Translations under genes and position numbers: made by a program
In this document: positions 22,487-34,659 of the stretch, in pieces
Layout: each line of letters opens with the position of its first letter
Numbering within the stretch: the first letter of the stretch is position 1
Notes under the pieces: generated by a model
Told to the model about the DNA's origin: nothing
What the model saw: the letters and a program-made list of their open reading frames with translations, nothing else
Database searches by the model: none
Assembly: GCF_019059575.1 (NCBI RefSeq)
Contig: NW_024882032.1
Span: forward strand, 186,001-250,000
Reading direction: 5' to 3'
Length of the DNA: 64,000 nt
DNA from: Amphibalanus amphitrite
Lineage: Eukaryota; Arthropoda; Thecostraca; Balanomorpha; Balanidae

Positions 22487-25244
22487 CCCTAGAACGCCTA
22501 GGGGGGGGGTTGTATCAACCCCCCCCCTGAGGTTTTTTCGAAGTGCACGCTAAACGGCTTGTCGTAGCGGGCTGAAATTTTCAATACCCTCTGGGGCAAC
22601 CTTTGCGCATCTTTTGCCGAAAAAAAATTGATCGGGTCATGTCAGGTCACGGAGTTATGACGTCATAAGAGGTACAGTAGGGTTGTTCAAAAAAACCGAA
22701 TTTTGGAAAAGTATATGGGCTCATGGCTCATGTGGTGCGATATTCTTTTCTGAGACCAATGATGCTCTTTTTTCTGAAAAGTATTAACTGTTAGGGGCTC
22801 CTCAAACGGCTTAAAGAGGACCATGCTACGCCCGCCGACCGGCCGGTGTCAATAAGGGCGAGAACTCGACGCCGCGCGCCGGCGGCAGCGCCTTATCGGC
22901 ACCGCGCGCCACGACATCTGCCGGGCGGCCGGCTGGGCGGTGGGAAGTTATAAGTGCGTGGTCTTATTGCACACGATCGGGGTGAGCTATCCCATGTTTT
23001 CGGGGCGGAAAGTTTCAGTGCAGCATCGGTGTGCCTGCCACGGTGGTCTGTGTCGGTGGTATAGAAAATAACTCAAGCAGAGCTCAGAAAAGACTGAATG
23101 ATTCCGGGTAGTTGCCTCGAAACAATCCGTTTTAAGAATACAGCTGCCTTCTTAACGTACCGTATCACTTGTTAATTCTTCAAAAAACAAACTCTGAGCA
23201 ATAACACACCTCTTTGCATTGCTGTTGACAATTTACGTTAGTTTTTGACGGTGGCTCGCACCCCCAATATGCTGCCGCGCAACTTTATTCCAACGGCGAA
23301 ACGGCAACTTCGCGAGAATCGAAAATTCACGATATACGTACAGCAGGGGCTGGCAATGCAGTATGCACAAGGATAGAATATGGAGGAGACCCGACAGTCA
23401 TCGGCCCAAGTTTGGGGGTGGCTTTGACGAGCATAGGCGTCACCAATGTCATTATTCAGATACGTTGATGTCAGATGCTGGGGCAACAGAATCGACGCCA
23501 GGTGTAGCTTAGATTAGTGGGTCGAAAGAAAACATAACATGTCTGGGAATGACAGGGTGGCCACCCTGACAGTGTGACGAAGTGAGACATGAGTAGAGAC
23601 ATTCGCCGGAGTACCTACTCATATAAATCAAGCGCCGTTTATCCAATCCTTCGAGCATAAGCGACGCCGGCAGTCCGGCCAGGGCGACCGTGCCCACCGA
23701 TGCCGATCAAGACCCGAATCCAGACCCGGCATAGAACACAGCTCTGCCCTGACGTGACACATTACCCCGGTGTGTCACTCATGACGGATAGACCAATGCA
23801 GGAGCCTTGTCAGCTCCTGTTGTACCTACTTCGTTAAATTTTCGATTCTCGCTACGTTGCCGTTTCGTCGTTGGAATAGAGTTACGCGGCAGCATATTGG
23901 GGCTGCGAGCCTCCGTCCAAAAGCAACTTAAATTGTCAACAGCAATGCAAAGAAGTCTGTTATTGCTCAGAGCTTGCTTTTTGAAGAATTAACAAGTGAT
24001 ACAGTACGTTAAGAAGGCAGCTGTATTCTTAAAACGGATTGTTTCGAGGCAACTACCCGGAATCATTCAGTCTTTTCTGAGCTCTGCTTGAGTTATTTTC
24101 TATACCATCGACACAGACCACCGTGGCAGACGCACCGATGCTGCACTGGAACTTTCCGCCCCGAAAACATGGGATAGCTCACCCCGATCGTGTGCAATAA
24201 GACCACGCACTTATAACTTCCCACCGCCCAGCCGGCCGCCCGGCAGATGTCGTGGCGCGCGGTGCCGATAAGGCGCTGCCGCCGCCGTGCGGCGTCGAAT
24301 TCTCGCCCTTATTGACACCGGCCGGTCGGCGGGCGTAACATGGTCCTCTTTAAGCCGTTTGAGCAGCGCCTAGCAGTAATACTTTTCGAAAAAAGGGGTA
24401 TCATTGGACTCAGAAAAGAATACCGCACCACATGAGCCATGAGCCCATATACTTTTCCAAAATTCGGTTTTTTTGAACAACCCTAAGGTACAGCCTCCGG
24501 CCGACAGTTACCAAACGTGTGCGCCGAATCCCTAGGTTTTCTGCCGGTGATACCCACATTGTTTGATGGATCATGATGAAACTTCCCATGCATGTTGGGG
24601 CAAGCATTGGCTATCGTGTGGTGCAAGAAAATTGACCGGGTCAGGTCAGGTCACGGAGCTATGACGTCACAAGAGGAACAGCGTCCGGTACTATTTTTGA
24701 AAAGCGCCCGAACCACTATTTTGCTAATTCTTGTCACCTCAATGGGAATATGCAGCAATATTAGCTTCTATAGGGAGCAAATGGACCTCCCAAATCCAAA
24801 AATACAATCAGATTTCAAAAATTTAAATTTTGATTTTTCGAATTTCTGCCGCCGACTGTGACCTTGCCGACTTCCGGCGCTCCCAACGCGCCATTTTTAG
24901 AGCTAGGGAAACGAAATACATACCAAACGATAGAGAATTGATCAAGGAACACGATAGTGAAGGTTCCAAGTCGATATCTCTCACCGTTTTGCCGCAATCG
25001 CCGCGGAAAGTTGAAAAAGTTTGATTTTTTCGGAAAATTTGACCTTTGACCGGTCATAAGTAGGTCAAATGTTGACCTAGGACCAAAAAATATACCACCA
25101 ATCGCGAGATCTCGTTGAGAGCAATCCGTTGGTTTTTTCCGCTAAGCTCTACGACCTTCCGTTTCGAAACGCCAGGGGGGGTCGTAACAACCCCCCCCCC
25201 CCCTGGTCGTTCGTGTTATGAGAAATGGCCTGGTCGTGCGAGGG
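22487..25244. mobile_element. TTAA-type element F3, copy B
   Basis: It lies between TTAA at 22483-22486 and 25245-25248. Ends are CCCTAGAACGCCTA and CTGGTCGTGCGAGGG. The left hairpin is GGGGTTGTATCAACCCC and the right is GGGGTCGTAACAACCCC. It is near-identical to copy A but carries a different insertion (22678-24485). No coding function is visible. Confidence 0.9.
22678..24485. mobile_element. hAT-type foldback element with ~650-bp arms
   Basis: It starts TAGGGTTGTTC and ends GAACAACCCTA. Exact 8-bp duplications AGGTACAG lie at 22670-22677 and 24486-24493. The empty site is seen in F3-A near 13609. The two arms (about 22678-23328 and 23835-24485) are inverted copies of each other, separated by a ~506-bp unique loop. 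The element could fold into a very long hairpin. No transposase is present. Confidence 0.93.
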
Positions 25245-25349
25245 TTAAGATCTAACGTCAAAAGCGCCTATGTGTTTGTATTGTTCGCGTCGCGCTGACC
25301 TTAGTTGCTGCCCGGTCGGGGCCGACTAACGGTGGCTGGCAACAGCTGT

Positions 25350-26523
25350 AGATGCGGTCACTCTGATTCTTTATTTACGACAAATCCATAAAGCATGGGT
25401 TTTCATTGCCACTCGTCATCTTGATAAAATAAGAATGGTATAGGCTTATAGGCAGTATTGACAGGCCAAGATCCACTTACTCTACCCACAACCATTTTGC
25501 TCTCTCAAGAGATACCGTCGCAGGCAGCGCCTAAAGCCTCTCGCGTCGACACGGAACGGCAGACGATCGTAGTCTCTGACAGCGTCATAGCACAGGCGTC
25601 GAGGTCCCGCCTCAGTGCGTATCCTGGGCAACGCACATGCATGGTGGCCTATACAGTACGCGTCTGGTACGTGTGCTCTGCTGTGTGCCCTATCGTGCTC
25701 GCAATAGCTTCTGGTCTTCCTGTGGTGACGACAGAATGTACCATACAAATCCGATGATACCTGACAAGGTGGTGAATGTCCAGCCAATGCAAGTCGCGAA
25801 GTACATCGTGAATGTGATCAAATTTTCGGCGGCCGCTGATGACTCGGGCGCCAAAATTCAGCAGTTTTTGAATTCTGTTCAGATTTGTTTCGCCACAATT
25901 TCCGTACACTGACATGCAGTACCTAATGACCGAGTTCACGAGAGCTTGAACGATGATAGACAGAGAGTCGGCAGGCATGACATGCTTTGCATGCAACAAC
26001 CCAATCAGTATCCCAGTGCATTTGGCGGTCAGATGATCTACGTGAGCTGTGAAGCTCATGTGGCTGTCCATAATAACTCCTAGATTTTTAACTACTCTCG
26101 AGTCAGGTATGATAGCACCCATGACATTGATTGCGATTGGTGGCAGTCCTCGCAACATAGCTGGAGTACCAAGCACTAGAACCTGTGTTTTGTCCGCGTT
26201 AAGTTTCATACAGTTGGTACAAAACCATGCATACAGACGGTCGACAGCTTGTTCAACACGCTCAATGATCTGTGGTAGATCACTCTTCTTGCCACTGACA
26301 AGCAGCTGAGTGTCATCTGCAAACTGCACGACATGGATGTTCTCGGGGAGGTACAGACTCATCTCGTTTGAGAACACTGAGAATAGAGTGCAGCTGAGTG
26401 ATCCGCCCTGTAAAACACCAATGGTGTTGGGCTTCACTCTAGATCGCAAGTGCTCGCCTCTTGTGCCACCGGGCATCTGCACCTGCTGCGTGTGACCGCT
26501 TAGATAGTCCGCGAACCACTCTG
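25350..26523 (-). mobile_element. 5'-truncated non-LTR retrotransposon (LINE, CR1/Jockey-like)
   Basis: The element enters at about 26523 within the reverse transcriptase domain, so the 5' part is missing. An AATAAA-containing 3' region lies near 25370. It carries the fragment described separately. No clear target duplication was found. Confidence 0.8.
25482..26523 (-). pseudogene. LINE reverse transcriptase fragment
   Basis: The frame from about 26523 encodes the C-terminal half of a non-LTR reverse transcriptase. It reads SEWFADYLSGHTQQV, then GVLQGG (usual GVPQGS), then the catalytic FADD box (QFADDTQLLVSG). It continues through NADKTQVLVLG and the thumb-like VKNLGVIMDSHMSF block. The usual CR1/Jockey C-terminal block (LPRIRTEAGPRRLCYDAVR) appears only in a different frame (25787-25482), so at least one frameshift separates them. 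The polymerase fingers, the endonuclease and ORF1 are absent. The copy cannot be autonomous. Confidence 0.85.
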
Positions 26524-28085
26524 AATCACGTGACGCCCTGGGGCGTCCTGGCGGTCAGTGCAGCGCGGTTGGCTGGCGGGCTCGCCAAACAGTTCTCTAT
26601 ATACCGTGGCCACACTTGCGTTCGGAGCGGCCTGGCCGGCGGGCGAGCCGTGCGAACGTGCGCCAAATCTTGGGCCGAGCGGCCTGTCGCTGTTGGGCCG
26701 AATCTCCTTGGGCAGTTCGTTTCTTTTCTTCTCTTTGCATTGGCAGGGAATACGTCCTTGATCACGTGGTGATGTCTTGCACCACTTTCAGGTAATGTGG
26801 GAATTAATGCGTGCTAATTCTGAAAAAGGGCCACTGTTGAGCGTCTAAAAAGAAACGGTCGTCGGCTAGCCACCGCGTCCCGGCCTATCTCCAATGACCA
26901 GAGGGTAGGCAGAGGTCGGGAGGCCACGACGGGACCATAAACCGCCCCGAGACGGCGCGGCGGTGGGGGGGGGGGGGGATATGTAAGATCCAAGTCGGGG
27001 CTGGAGTAGAGCGAGACTCACTATTAGACAGGGCTGACGGTAGAAACTGCAGACGGGACTACGGGCTGGCGCTGCACTGGAATGTAATAAAGAACAATGG
27101 AACGCCAACTGACCGCCGCTCTGGTAGGAGTCAGGGTTGGCACAGACGGAGGGAGACAGGGCCAATCGAAGGCTGTCGGAAGTACAGCACATCCACCAGG
27201 CCCACTGAGGATCGTTAGTTAAACGTATCAGCAATATTGCAATCGGTCAATTGACCGGGTCCTTTGAAGGACAGCACCATATTTGGAGATCGCAAAAAAA
27301 GGTTTACGGTGCTGTTTGCACTTACCACCATAACATGGAAAAGTGCTTCAACCGTTGACTTCCTATGTTAATTTCAAATTGTTTGATTCTGGGCATTTCG
27401 GACAGAAACCATTTCAAACCCTGCCTATTTCAACGTTTTTTTTTTCAAGTCTCGTTGAGGGGAGCCGCCTTGAAGGCGACCCCTGCCCCGACGCCGACAA
27501 CTGACCGGGGCAAGGGGTCGGAGTAGACGGTCCGCCGGAGGCGCCGACTCGGGCTGTCAAACGAGGCGTGAGGTCGAGGTTATACAGAGTCCGGATTGGG
27601 GGAGGGGGAGACAAAGAACAGGAACAAAACAGCCTGGCTGCCTGAGCTACCGGGGAGGACCTGAAGCCAGAACACCACGGATTGGAGCATCGAAATCGCG
27701 CTGCGCTAGTCAAGCACGAACAACAAATCTTTCGCACAGGCCAGGGTGGCGACCGTACCCGTCAAACTGACTCGGGGTCGGCCGGGCCGCGTGGGTCAAC
27801 TGACAGCGTCGGTGATAAGTGGGATCGATAGCCAGTAAACGAGACGTTCCCGTGACCGTGCCCCCGGGCCGTGACTGCCAGCTGAACGGCCACTCCAGTG
27901 TGCTCGTCGAGCCAACTCGCCGGTTTTAGTGGAGCCGGGAGCCGATAGTGGGGTAATGTGGTTGGGTGGTAAATAGCTACACCAAGTTTCGCGGCGCTGC
28001 GCACTGCGGTTTTCTTTACAAACGCAAAAACAAGATGGTAATTGGTAGATATGGCCGAAAACGTCCCGCCCCAGCCGAGAGAAAG
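26524..28085. other. GC-rich stretch without recognisable gene
   Basis: Two GC-rich blocks (about 26870-27230 and 27440-28000) contain AATAAAG (27090) and long G-runs. Frames on both strands are GC-driven and lack convincing splice sites or motifs. The origin is undetermined; a decayed repeat is possible. Confidence 0.4.
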
Positions 28086-28089
28086 TTAA

Positions 28090-28355
28090 GGCCTGGCTAC
28101 ACTATGCGTTTTCTTCGTGCGTTTTTTGCGTGTTTGCGTGTTTTGCGTGATATCGTTCTAGAAAAAAGAACGATATTACGTTTTTGTGATGTTTTTCACC
28201 TTAAATTTTAGTTACATAAGAGTTATATTAGCTTTTGTATATAACCAAAGTAAAAATTATATTGTTTATAACTTTTTTCCTAGAACGATATTAGGTACGC
28301 AAAACACGCAAACCTGCAAAAACGCACGCAGAAAACGCATAGTGTAGCCAGGCCT
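28090..28355. mobile_element. 266-bp TTAA MITE with long inverted repeats
   Basis: It lies between TTAA at 28086-28089 and 28356-28359. Ends are GGCCTGGCTACACTATGCG and reverse complement, and inverted similarity continues for about 60 bases rich in GTTTTTTGCGTG. The inner arm AACGATATTA is also inverted. This is a piggyBac-type MITE. Confidence 0.9.
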
Positions 28356-28419
28356 TTAAGGAGGCCTGCTAATTGCTCGACTTTTCAATTCATCGCGTTT
28401 CTGTCTTGGCAAGTCGTGC

Positions 28420-28542
28420 CATTTTGGGGCACGAGCTGGAAGGCCTCCACGCGCCGCCGTTTTTGAGACATTCGCAAAAAAAAAACGCAGAGTGGGGTGT
28501 TCAAACATCCCTCCCCTCCCTGCACGCCGGACGCGAGTTAAC
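28420..28542. mobile_element. Fragment of an F1c-like TTAA element end
   Basis: It matches the right end of 45883-47074: CGCCGCCGTTTTTGAGA, then GGGGTGTTCAAACATCCC and a TTAA at 28539-28542. The opposite end is missing. Confidence 0.7.
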
Positions 28543-29380
28543 ATGACCTGGTGACCTGACCTTGCGTGAACTGGGTTTCAAAATTTAACAAACGATGCAA
28601 AATTGCAATAGCTTAAGCCCGCCAAGTTTCCTCCACCTCAAGTATACCTACCTCTGTGTCTCATTACCCACCATCGGCTCTCGCCGTTGGAGCTCGTAAT
28701 TTACCCACAAAGCTGCCCGGCCTCTGAAGAGACCTTCATCGGCACGTGAAGAGCCCTCCACCGTCCTACCGGAGGTGGCGGACCTATCAGAATCTGGCGC
28801 AGCTGTGGCGATTGTGGCGCACGCTGCGCCGTGAGCGGCACCATAATCCGCAGCGCCGCGGCAGAATCGGCGCAAGGGAGGAGGGTGTTCGTCTCGGAAA
28901 CAGTCAGCTGGCGACAGGGGTACTGGAAGTGACGTCTATTTATAGATACAATGCTGATGAGATGCGCCACTGACGTCATGGGCTCTGTTGCCATGGTAAC
29001 GCAGTAGAACACAGCAGGTGGGCAGCTCACACATGGACGCAGAAGTTTTACACATCGCCAAGAAGCAATCGTTTTGCTTAAATAAGATGTTATGTAAAGG
29101 AAATAAATGGGAAACGTGCAGCATGCGTACTACATAATTGCAATGCCGACTTGCGGCCGTTTTGCACACCTCATCCGCCTATACGGTCTACTCATCCGAA
29201 CATCCGGTTCAATCTCAACTGACCCCTCCCCCCTCTCCGGAAATACGAGTTCCGTCCTCTAGCTCGGTCGATGGTAAGTGCACCGTTTTCAGCCGTCTCA
29301 ACGGAAGTCAGCATAGTGGCCCAACGGAACAAGCTCCATTTGGTACCAGGGTTATGGCAGTTTGTGAGATAGAAGGATAC
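28543..29380. other. Stretch with open frames on both strands, unresolved
   Basis: A plus-strand frame near 28746-28973 and an overlapping minus-strand frame are both protein-like but mutually exclusive, and neither has clear splice sites. A strong donor (GATG/GTAAGT) lies at about 29272 on the plus strand without a matching acceptor that keeps the frame open. Confidence 0.3.
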
Positions 29381-29671
29381 GTTAGGGGCAGTGGCGTAGC
29401 CAGAAATCAGCGAAAGGGGGGGCCATGGTGCTCGAGGGGGCGACTTTTTCCCTTGAAAGGGGCGCCATTGTGAGCTAGTGACAGGGGGTCAGTCTAAAAT
29501 GTAACGTCATATATTCATGCATGATTTACTAGGTGTTACTACGGAACCAGCACGAGTATCAGAACCAGGGTTTCGCTGGTTTTTCATAAAATCCAATTAA
29601 TGCAATTTGCAGCCCAGTGTTTTTTATCAAAAGCCTTTATCTTTATGCATATTTATTTAGCACTATGTATT

Positions 29672-31090
29672 GACCGGAAAGGGCCATTCTGCAGATCAGT
29701 CGCTCCGTATCGTCAAGCTGACAACATCTGACGTGTTTTCACCGCTCTAGCACGTCTCTATCAAAAGTTAAAGCCAAAAAAACCGTTTATGGTGATAAAA
29801 TAGGTGACCGTTTATGACCTGAGATGACCTCAAGGGCACATAAAAGGACACAGGTGCATTGTTACGATTCAGTGTGTTATGTTTACCTATGAACCGATGT
29901 TTAAGGGGGTTTTAAACGACATTCGTCCAAAAGAGGTGCATTTCACCTTTCTCCCACTGACTTGAGGTCCCAAAATTGACCTGACCTTAGGTCACAGAAA
30001 TAAGTCCGAGATGAACATGTTATGCATATTGTTAGTCTTATCTGAAAGTTTCAAAAGTGATCGTTCAGTCGGTGTAGCTATAGCGGGTCTTTTAACTTTT
30101 TTTTTGAGGCAAGGTCACTTGACGTGCCCTAGTGACCTGACCTTGAACGACCCTTATCTGAAATTTAACAAGCTGTGTAGAAAAGATGTATGAACAGGTG
30201 TAGTACCAAAGACAGCGCAGGCGCTGCGCGACGCCGTTTTCGAGATATTCGCGAGAAAAAACCTAAGGAGGGCGTAACCCCCCCCCCCCCTTCCAGCACG
30301 TCGCGGATTAATGGGAGACAATTAAAATGCTCTTCTTCTGAACGAAAACAACCTCAACCATCGGGATGCAGGTTAATATGACACATTTAATCTGTAAATG
30401 TCACTCGTGATGTGACCATTTTTATGTTACTGAGGTCATCTCAGGTCATGAAAGGTCTCCAGTAGATTTTGGACAATAACTTTTGATAGAGGTATGGTAG
30501 AGCAATGAAACACCCTATATAATTATTTTCCTTCTCGAAAATATGGATCGACTAATATGCAATATGACCTTTACCGGTTAGGTTATGACCTTTTCCTTAG
30601 GTCAAATTCTCAAAGGCCCTGTTAATGTCAAATTCTAGTTCATTTGACTCGTCTGTCTCGAAAAATGGAACACGATGCTGGTTGAACTAATCTCGTGCAG
30701 GTCTGAGCCAAAAGGTATTACAGATAAACGTCCTCCGCGAAAACGTATATTTTGAGGCTAAAACGTTTACCTTAGGTCAAATCTGAGATAATAAGAGAGA
30801 GAGCATAAAAAGAGCTATCGAATATGCGCTTTGCTGCGGCGCTGTAGCTCAATCTATTTCTGAATCCTGACTTATGCGCTGCGCCGCTTTGTCGAAAAAT
30901 GTCAACATCGGCGGAATTTGATTTTCGGTTGTCGCTGGTGACCTGACCTTCGACCGGTTCGACCTAACCTTAAAATGATCTTAATAGTTTTGTAATAGTT
31001 TTTGACGCTCTTTCGAACGCCGCCTACTGCGTGTCTCGACGTGGCCCACAAGCTGAGTTAGAAGTGGGTGTTCAAACACCCCCAGCAGGC
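29672..31090. mobile_element. Two diverged F1c-like element pieces in inverted arrangement
   Basis: 29672-30311 follows the right half of 45883-47074 and ends in TTAA (30308-30311). 30400-31090 follows its left and middle parts in reverse, ending with GGGTGTTCAAACACCCCC. They are clearly older than the copy at 45883. Confidence 0.7.
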
Positions 31091-31119
31091 TCAATAAAAA
31101 AACGCTTACGCTGGGGGCG

Positions 31120-32230
31120 GCACCGCACTGCTAGGCGCTGTCGGCATCGCAATAATGGGCGGCAGAGCGCTGAGGGGCGCCACTTGCATTGAGGGGTGGC
31201 ATTGTACGGTGAAGGGGCAGCGTCGCGTTGAGGGGCGGTATCGCAACGAGGGTGGCACTTACAAGGCTGCCTAATAAGGAACGCTTGGCACATCCAAGCC
31301 CAGCTCGGCGCCGCCTAGCTGCTGCATCTTGAAAAGGGCCCTTAGTGTCGATGAGAAAGCCCCATCGTCAAATAATTGCCTAGCGTCAGTGGTTTCGGGG
31401 GGGGGGCGCTATCAATCTTGAATGGGGCGGGGCGACCGAAGTATCCATTCAGTTTCGCGTCAGTGACTAGGTACTGGAGGGCGTCTGAACGACCTCGGAT
31501 AGGGCGAATGTGATCTTCAGAAGGGCACCGGGTGCTCTAGAGGGGTGCAATGCTTGGATGGGGTCACTGCTGCCTTCAGTAGGGCGTCGAACGCTCTGGA
31601 GGGGCGCCATTGATCTCGGATGGTCCGACTGGGATTTTCAGAGGAGCATCAGTGGTTTCAGAGGGGCGCCATTGATCAAGGATGGGCCGAGTGAAGCCCC
31701 GGTTCAGGTGGGAGCCAGTGGCTCTTGAGGGGCGCCAGCGACCTCGGATTGATGGGGCGACTGTGATCTTTAGAACGGCGTTGAGGGGCGCCATTGGGCA
31801 TGGATGGGGCCACTGTTGCCTTCAGCAGGGCGCCGCAGGGAGGCTCTGGAGGGGCCTGAGCTTGGGTGGGCCGACTGTAGTCTCCAGGGGCGTTGTCTCG
31901 GATGGGGTGAATGTGATTTTCAGAGGGGTGCCGGGTAGTCTAGAAGGTCGCCATTGGTTTCAGAGGGCTGTCATCGATCTTAAGATGGGGCAGCTGTAAC
32001 CTTCGTTTAGATGGGCGTGATCTTCAGAAGCGCGCTGGACGCTCTGAAGGGGCGCCATCAAGCTTTAATGGGGCGACTGTTCCGTTTAGGTGGGTGCCAG
32101 CGGCTCTTCAGGGGCGCCATCCACCCTGGGGGTTCGGAATATTCTGGTTTCCGGAGGGGCGCCCTTGAACATTTGGGGGCTCAGGTCGTATTTGGGGGTG
32201 CCCTGGAGATTATTTAGGTGTCCAGGCACC
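31120..32230. repeat. GGGGCGCCATT minisatellite
   Basis: Imperfect units of roughly 70-110 bp are built from GAGGGGCGCCATTG, GATGGGGCGACTGT and GATCTTCAGA. Open frames here reflect the repeat, not genes. Confidence 0.8.
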
Positions 32231-32407
32231 CCAAAGAGATATTGAGTTCGATCCCTGCCTGCACATCACTTTTTAATTCATGTTCTCTCTGTAAAACGGC
32301 ATCAGCCTAGTCGGCGCTAATTGGGGCGCCATTTGGGCGGCTGGGCGGAAAGGGGGGGCCATGGCCCCCATGCCCCCCCCCCCCCTGTCTACGCCACTGG
32401 TTAGGGG

Positions 32408-32999
32408 TATGATCCTAAATGGCAGTGATCTAACATAACTATAGATGATGACTGATGTAATAAAGCTATAACCCCGTCTCCTGCCAAAGGTCTCCTTTGC
32501 CTTATGTCACAGTATTCGCCTACGCGAATTGGAGATCAGCCAATAGCACGGGATAATTGAGTGAATACAGTCGATAGAACACACGAGATGGATGGCTCGA
32601 ATGGGCGGTATGGGTATGAGAAGTATATGTAGTTTCTCATCCATAGTTGTTGGAAGGAGCATTAGAAATGGCTACTGGCTAAAATGGTCGACTGGTTCTG
32701 TATAGCAATATATTCATCAAAACATCCTTTTGTCTGTTTTTTATCGTTGTATTCAAACACATGCATGGATGCCAAGCATGTTTCAATGTACATAACACAT
32801 CTCAAAGGTCACAAAATAACATGACAAAATAATCATGTAACCTATCGCACCCACTCACCGAAATGACAAGTTCTACATACGGATAACTTATCCGTAATAT
32901 AACATTCAAAAGCATTTAATGACCAAAAAATCGCACTCATTTCGAAAAGTAATGACGCTTGTAAGTCTGTAATCTGTAATATCATTATCTCCATTCCAG
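32408..32999. other. Flank of the candidate plus-strand exon, no repeat recognised
   Basis: AT-rich and apparently unique, with no terminal repeats. A pyrimidine-rich acceptor (CATTATCTCCATTCCAG) closes it at 32999. Confidence 0.45.
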
Positions 33000-33240
33000 T
33001 CCTAAGTTTTCCACGTCCAAAATAACACCACCAACCTCATCCCCTGCCCGAATACAGCATCCATTCTCACTGGACAGTCTCGGTTCGACCTACCCAAGGC
33101 CGTATAGCTCACTCCCACCATCCAAACCGGCAGAGAATGAGCTCATTCATTCAGCTATCACGACCGCCGGCGAAGCTGTTTCTGAATTCTCGGCTCGGCC
33201 GGCATATTTCACGATAACGCTGCTGATGGGAACGGTCTAC
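33000..33240 (+). CDS. Possible internal exon of an unidentified gene
   Basis: An open frame of 80 codons runs from an acceptor (ATCTCCATTCCAG/T, phase 2) to a donor (GTCTAC/GTAAGG, phase 0). The peptide begins PKFSTSKITPPTSSPARIQ, continues through PYSSLPPSKPAENELIHS and ends SARPAYFTITLLMGTVY. It changes from a Ser/Pro-rich linker to a more hydrophobic end. It has no ATG near its start, as expected of an internal exon. It lies in a stretch without recognisable repeats, facing the sulfotransferase gene tail to tail. I do not recognise the protein. A chance open frame cannot be excluded. Confidence 0.4.
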
Positions 33241-34659
33241 GTAAGGACACCCCCGGGACGAGAGCGGAGGTGAAATATGACTCATATTCACGAGTGGAAA
33301 TGTCTGATGGTTTGTGTGGGCGTCAGCGTGAAGCACAAATAATTGCGATGTGGTGGAGATATTTTAGAAGAAAAATGGTGCCAAAACGTCACGAAAGACA
33401 ATGAACTTATAAACCGCACAATTCAGTCTCGCAACAACTGATCCTATAAGGAAATAAGCCTTGATGGCTGGTACTACGGATCGATTCCTTTAGCCCATAG
33501 GCGAAAATAGCAGTAATCCGATATTACGATGCATTGGCACACAAAACGTAAACGTTTTGTAATTTGTTCGCATTTCTGACCATCCACTTATCAATTCAGT
33601 GCATTTGTATATTTCATACGACCTGGCGTTTTTAATCACTCACATGACCCTGTACCTACACGGTCTCGTCAGTCAGCATGCGTTCATAGCCGAGCACCAA
33701 CTTTCGCGCGTCCGGACGACCGTTCAAAAAAAAAAAAAAAAGAACGCTTAACACTTAATTATACCGTGCACACTGGCAAAGCTCTGACTTAGAGCCTAAA
33801 CCTGTTTCAAACTACTACCCAATTTTACCTTATTTGTCACAAATACGGTGTTAGTCATGTATTTATCATCAACCCACTTTTCTATATAAAATTGAAGATA
33901 TTGTATCATTCATAGAACGATACATTTGCTGCACATTTGCTGTTAGGCAAGCTTCATACTTCATGAAGCTTCTTTGCACCATCAACCTTCATGAGCTTAC
34001 TTGACGTTCGGATCTTCTCTGAAGATCATCGTCTCGTCTAGAATGACCGAAATATGGTCTAATATCATACAACTCTTGATATGACGTCATATACCTTCAT
34101 ATAGATGTCACGAAATACACCTCTAGATGTGACGTCACACAGCACCTCAAAGATGTGACGTCTCATCATGTCACATATCCTTACTGAGAGAGCACCGAGG
34201 TATGACGTCACCTCCCTCGGCTTCATTTAGTCATCAGGTAAAATGGAATTGGAAAACTGCTCTCTACCATTTCCAATTTTCTCTGTCTTACATCAGCTCA
34301 GTTGCATCATCCTTCTGTCTTAAAAGGTACATCGGTAATATCATATACATCCTAGTCCTTAGCATGCGTACCTTCGCCTCCTTTTGATTTATCATTCTTC
34401 TGACATTCGTCGTGCACTGACCCCTGTTCGCTTGCATTTTAACATCCGTCTAGTCTCAGTTTCATCCTCTAAGTGAGGGGCTCAGATTTCTGAGGGCTTA
34501 AGATTTCTGACGGTTCCAGAACTTCATAATCCCGGAAGTTCACATCCCAACAATTACACCGCTCCATGACACAGGAGCTCGAGGTGGCCATAATTCTAGA
34601 CCTCTCGAATTACAAAAGTCACGAGCTGCACCGCAAAACTACAAAAGCACACATTTTCA
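33241..34659. other. Apparently unique stretch with a CRE-like cluster
   Basis: No exon is supported. Four TGACGT sites lie within 130 bases: ATGACGTCAT at 34081, TGACGTCA at 34130, TGACGTCT near 34156 and TGACGTCA at 34203. They are not inside a TTAA element, unlike most TGACGTCA in this window. Confidence 0.45.

Larger units (their letters stand above)
29389..32399. mobile_element. 3.0-kb non-autonomous element, CAGTGGCGTAG ends, 8-bp TSD
   Basis: Ends CAGTGGCGTAGCCAG and CTACGCCACTG lie between exact 8-bp copies of GTTAGGGG (29381-29388, 32400-32407). This is hAT-like. The interior holds pieces of F1c-like elements (29672-31090) and a long minisatellite (31120-32230). No transposase is present. 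Confidence 0.92.

Noticed and set aside
29138-29473. Plus-strand exon ending at a strong GTAAGT donor near 29272
   Set aside because: The protein-like frame has a TAA directly upstream, and there is no AG acceptor between that stop and the open segment, so no consistent exon could be drawn.
31682-31999. 105-codon frame in the 3-kb element
   Set aside because: It is made of minisatellite units; frames on the opposite strand are equally open.
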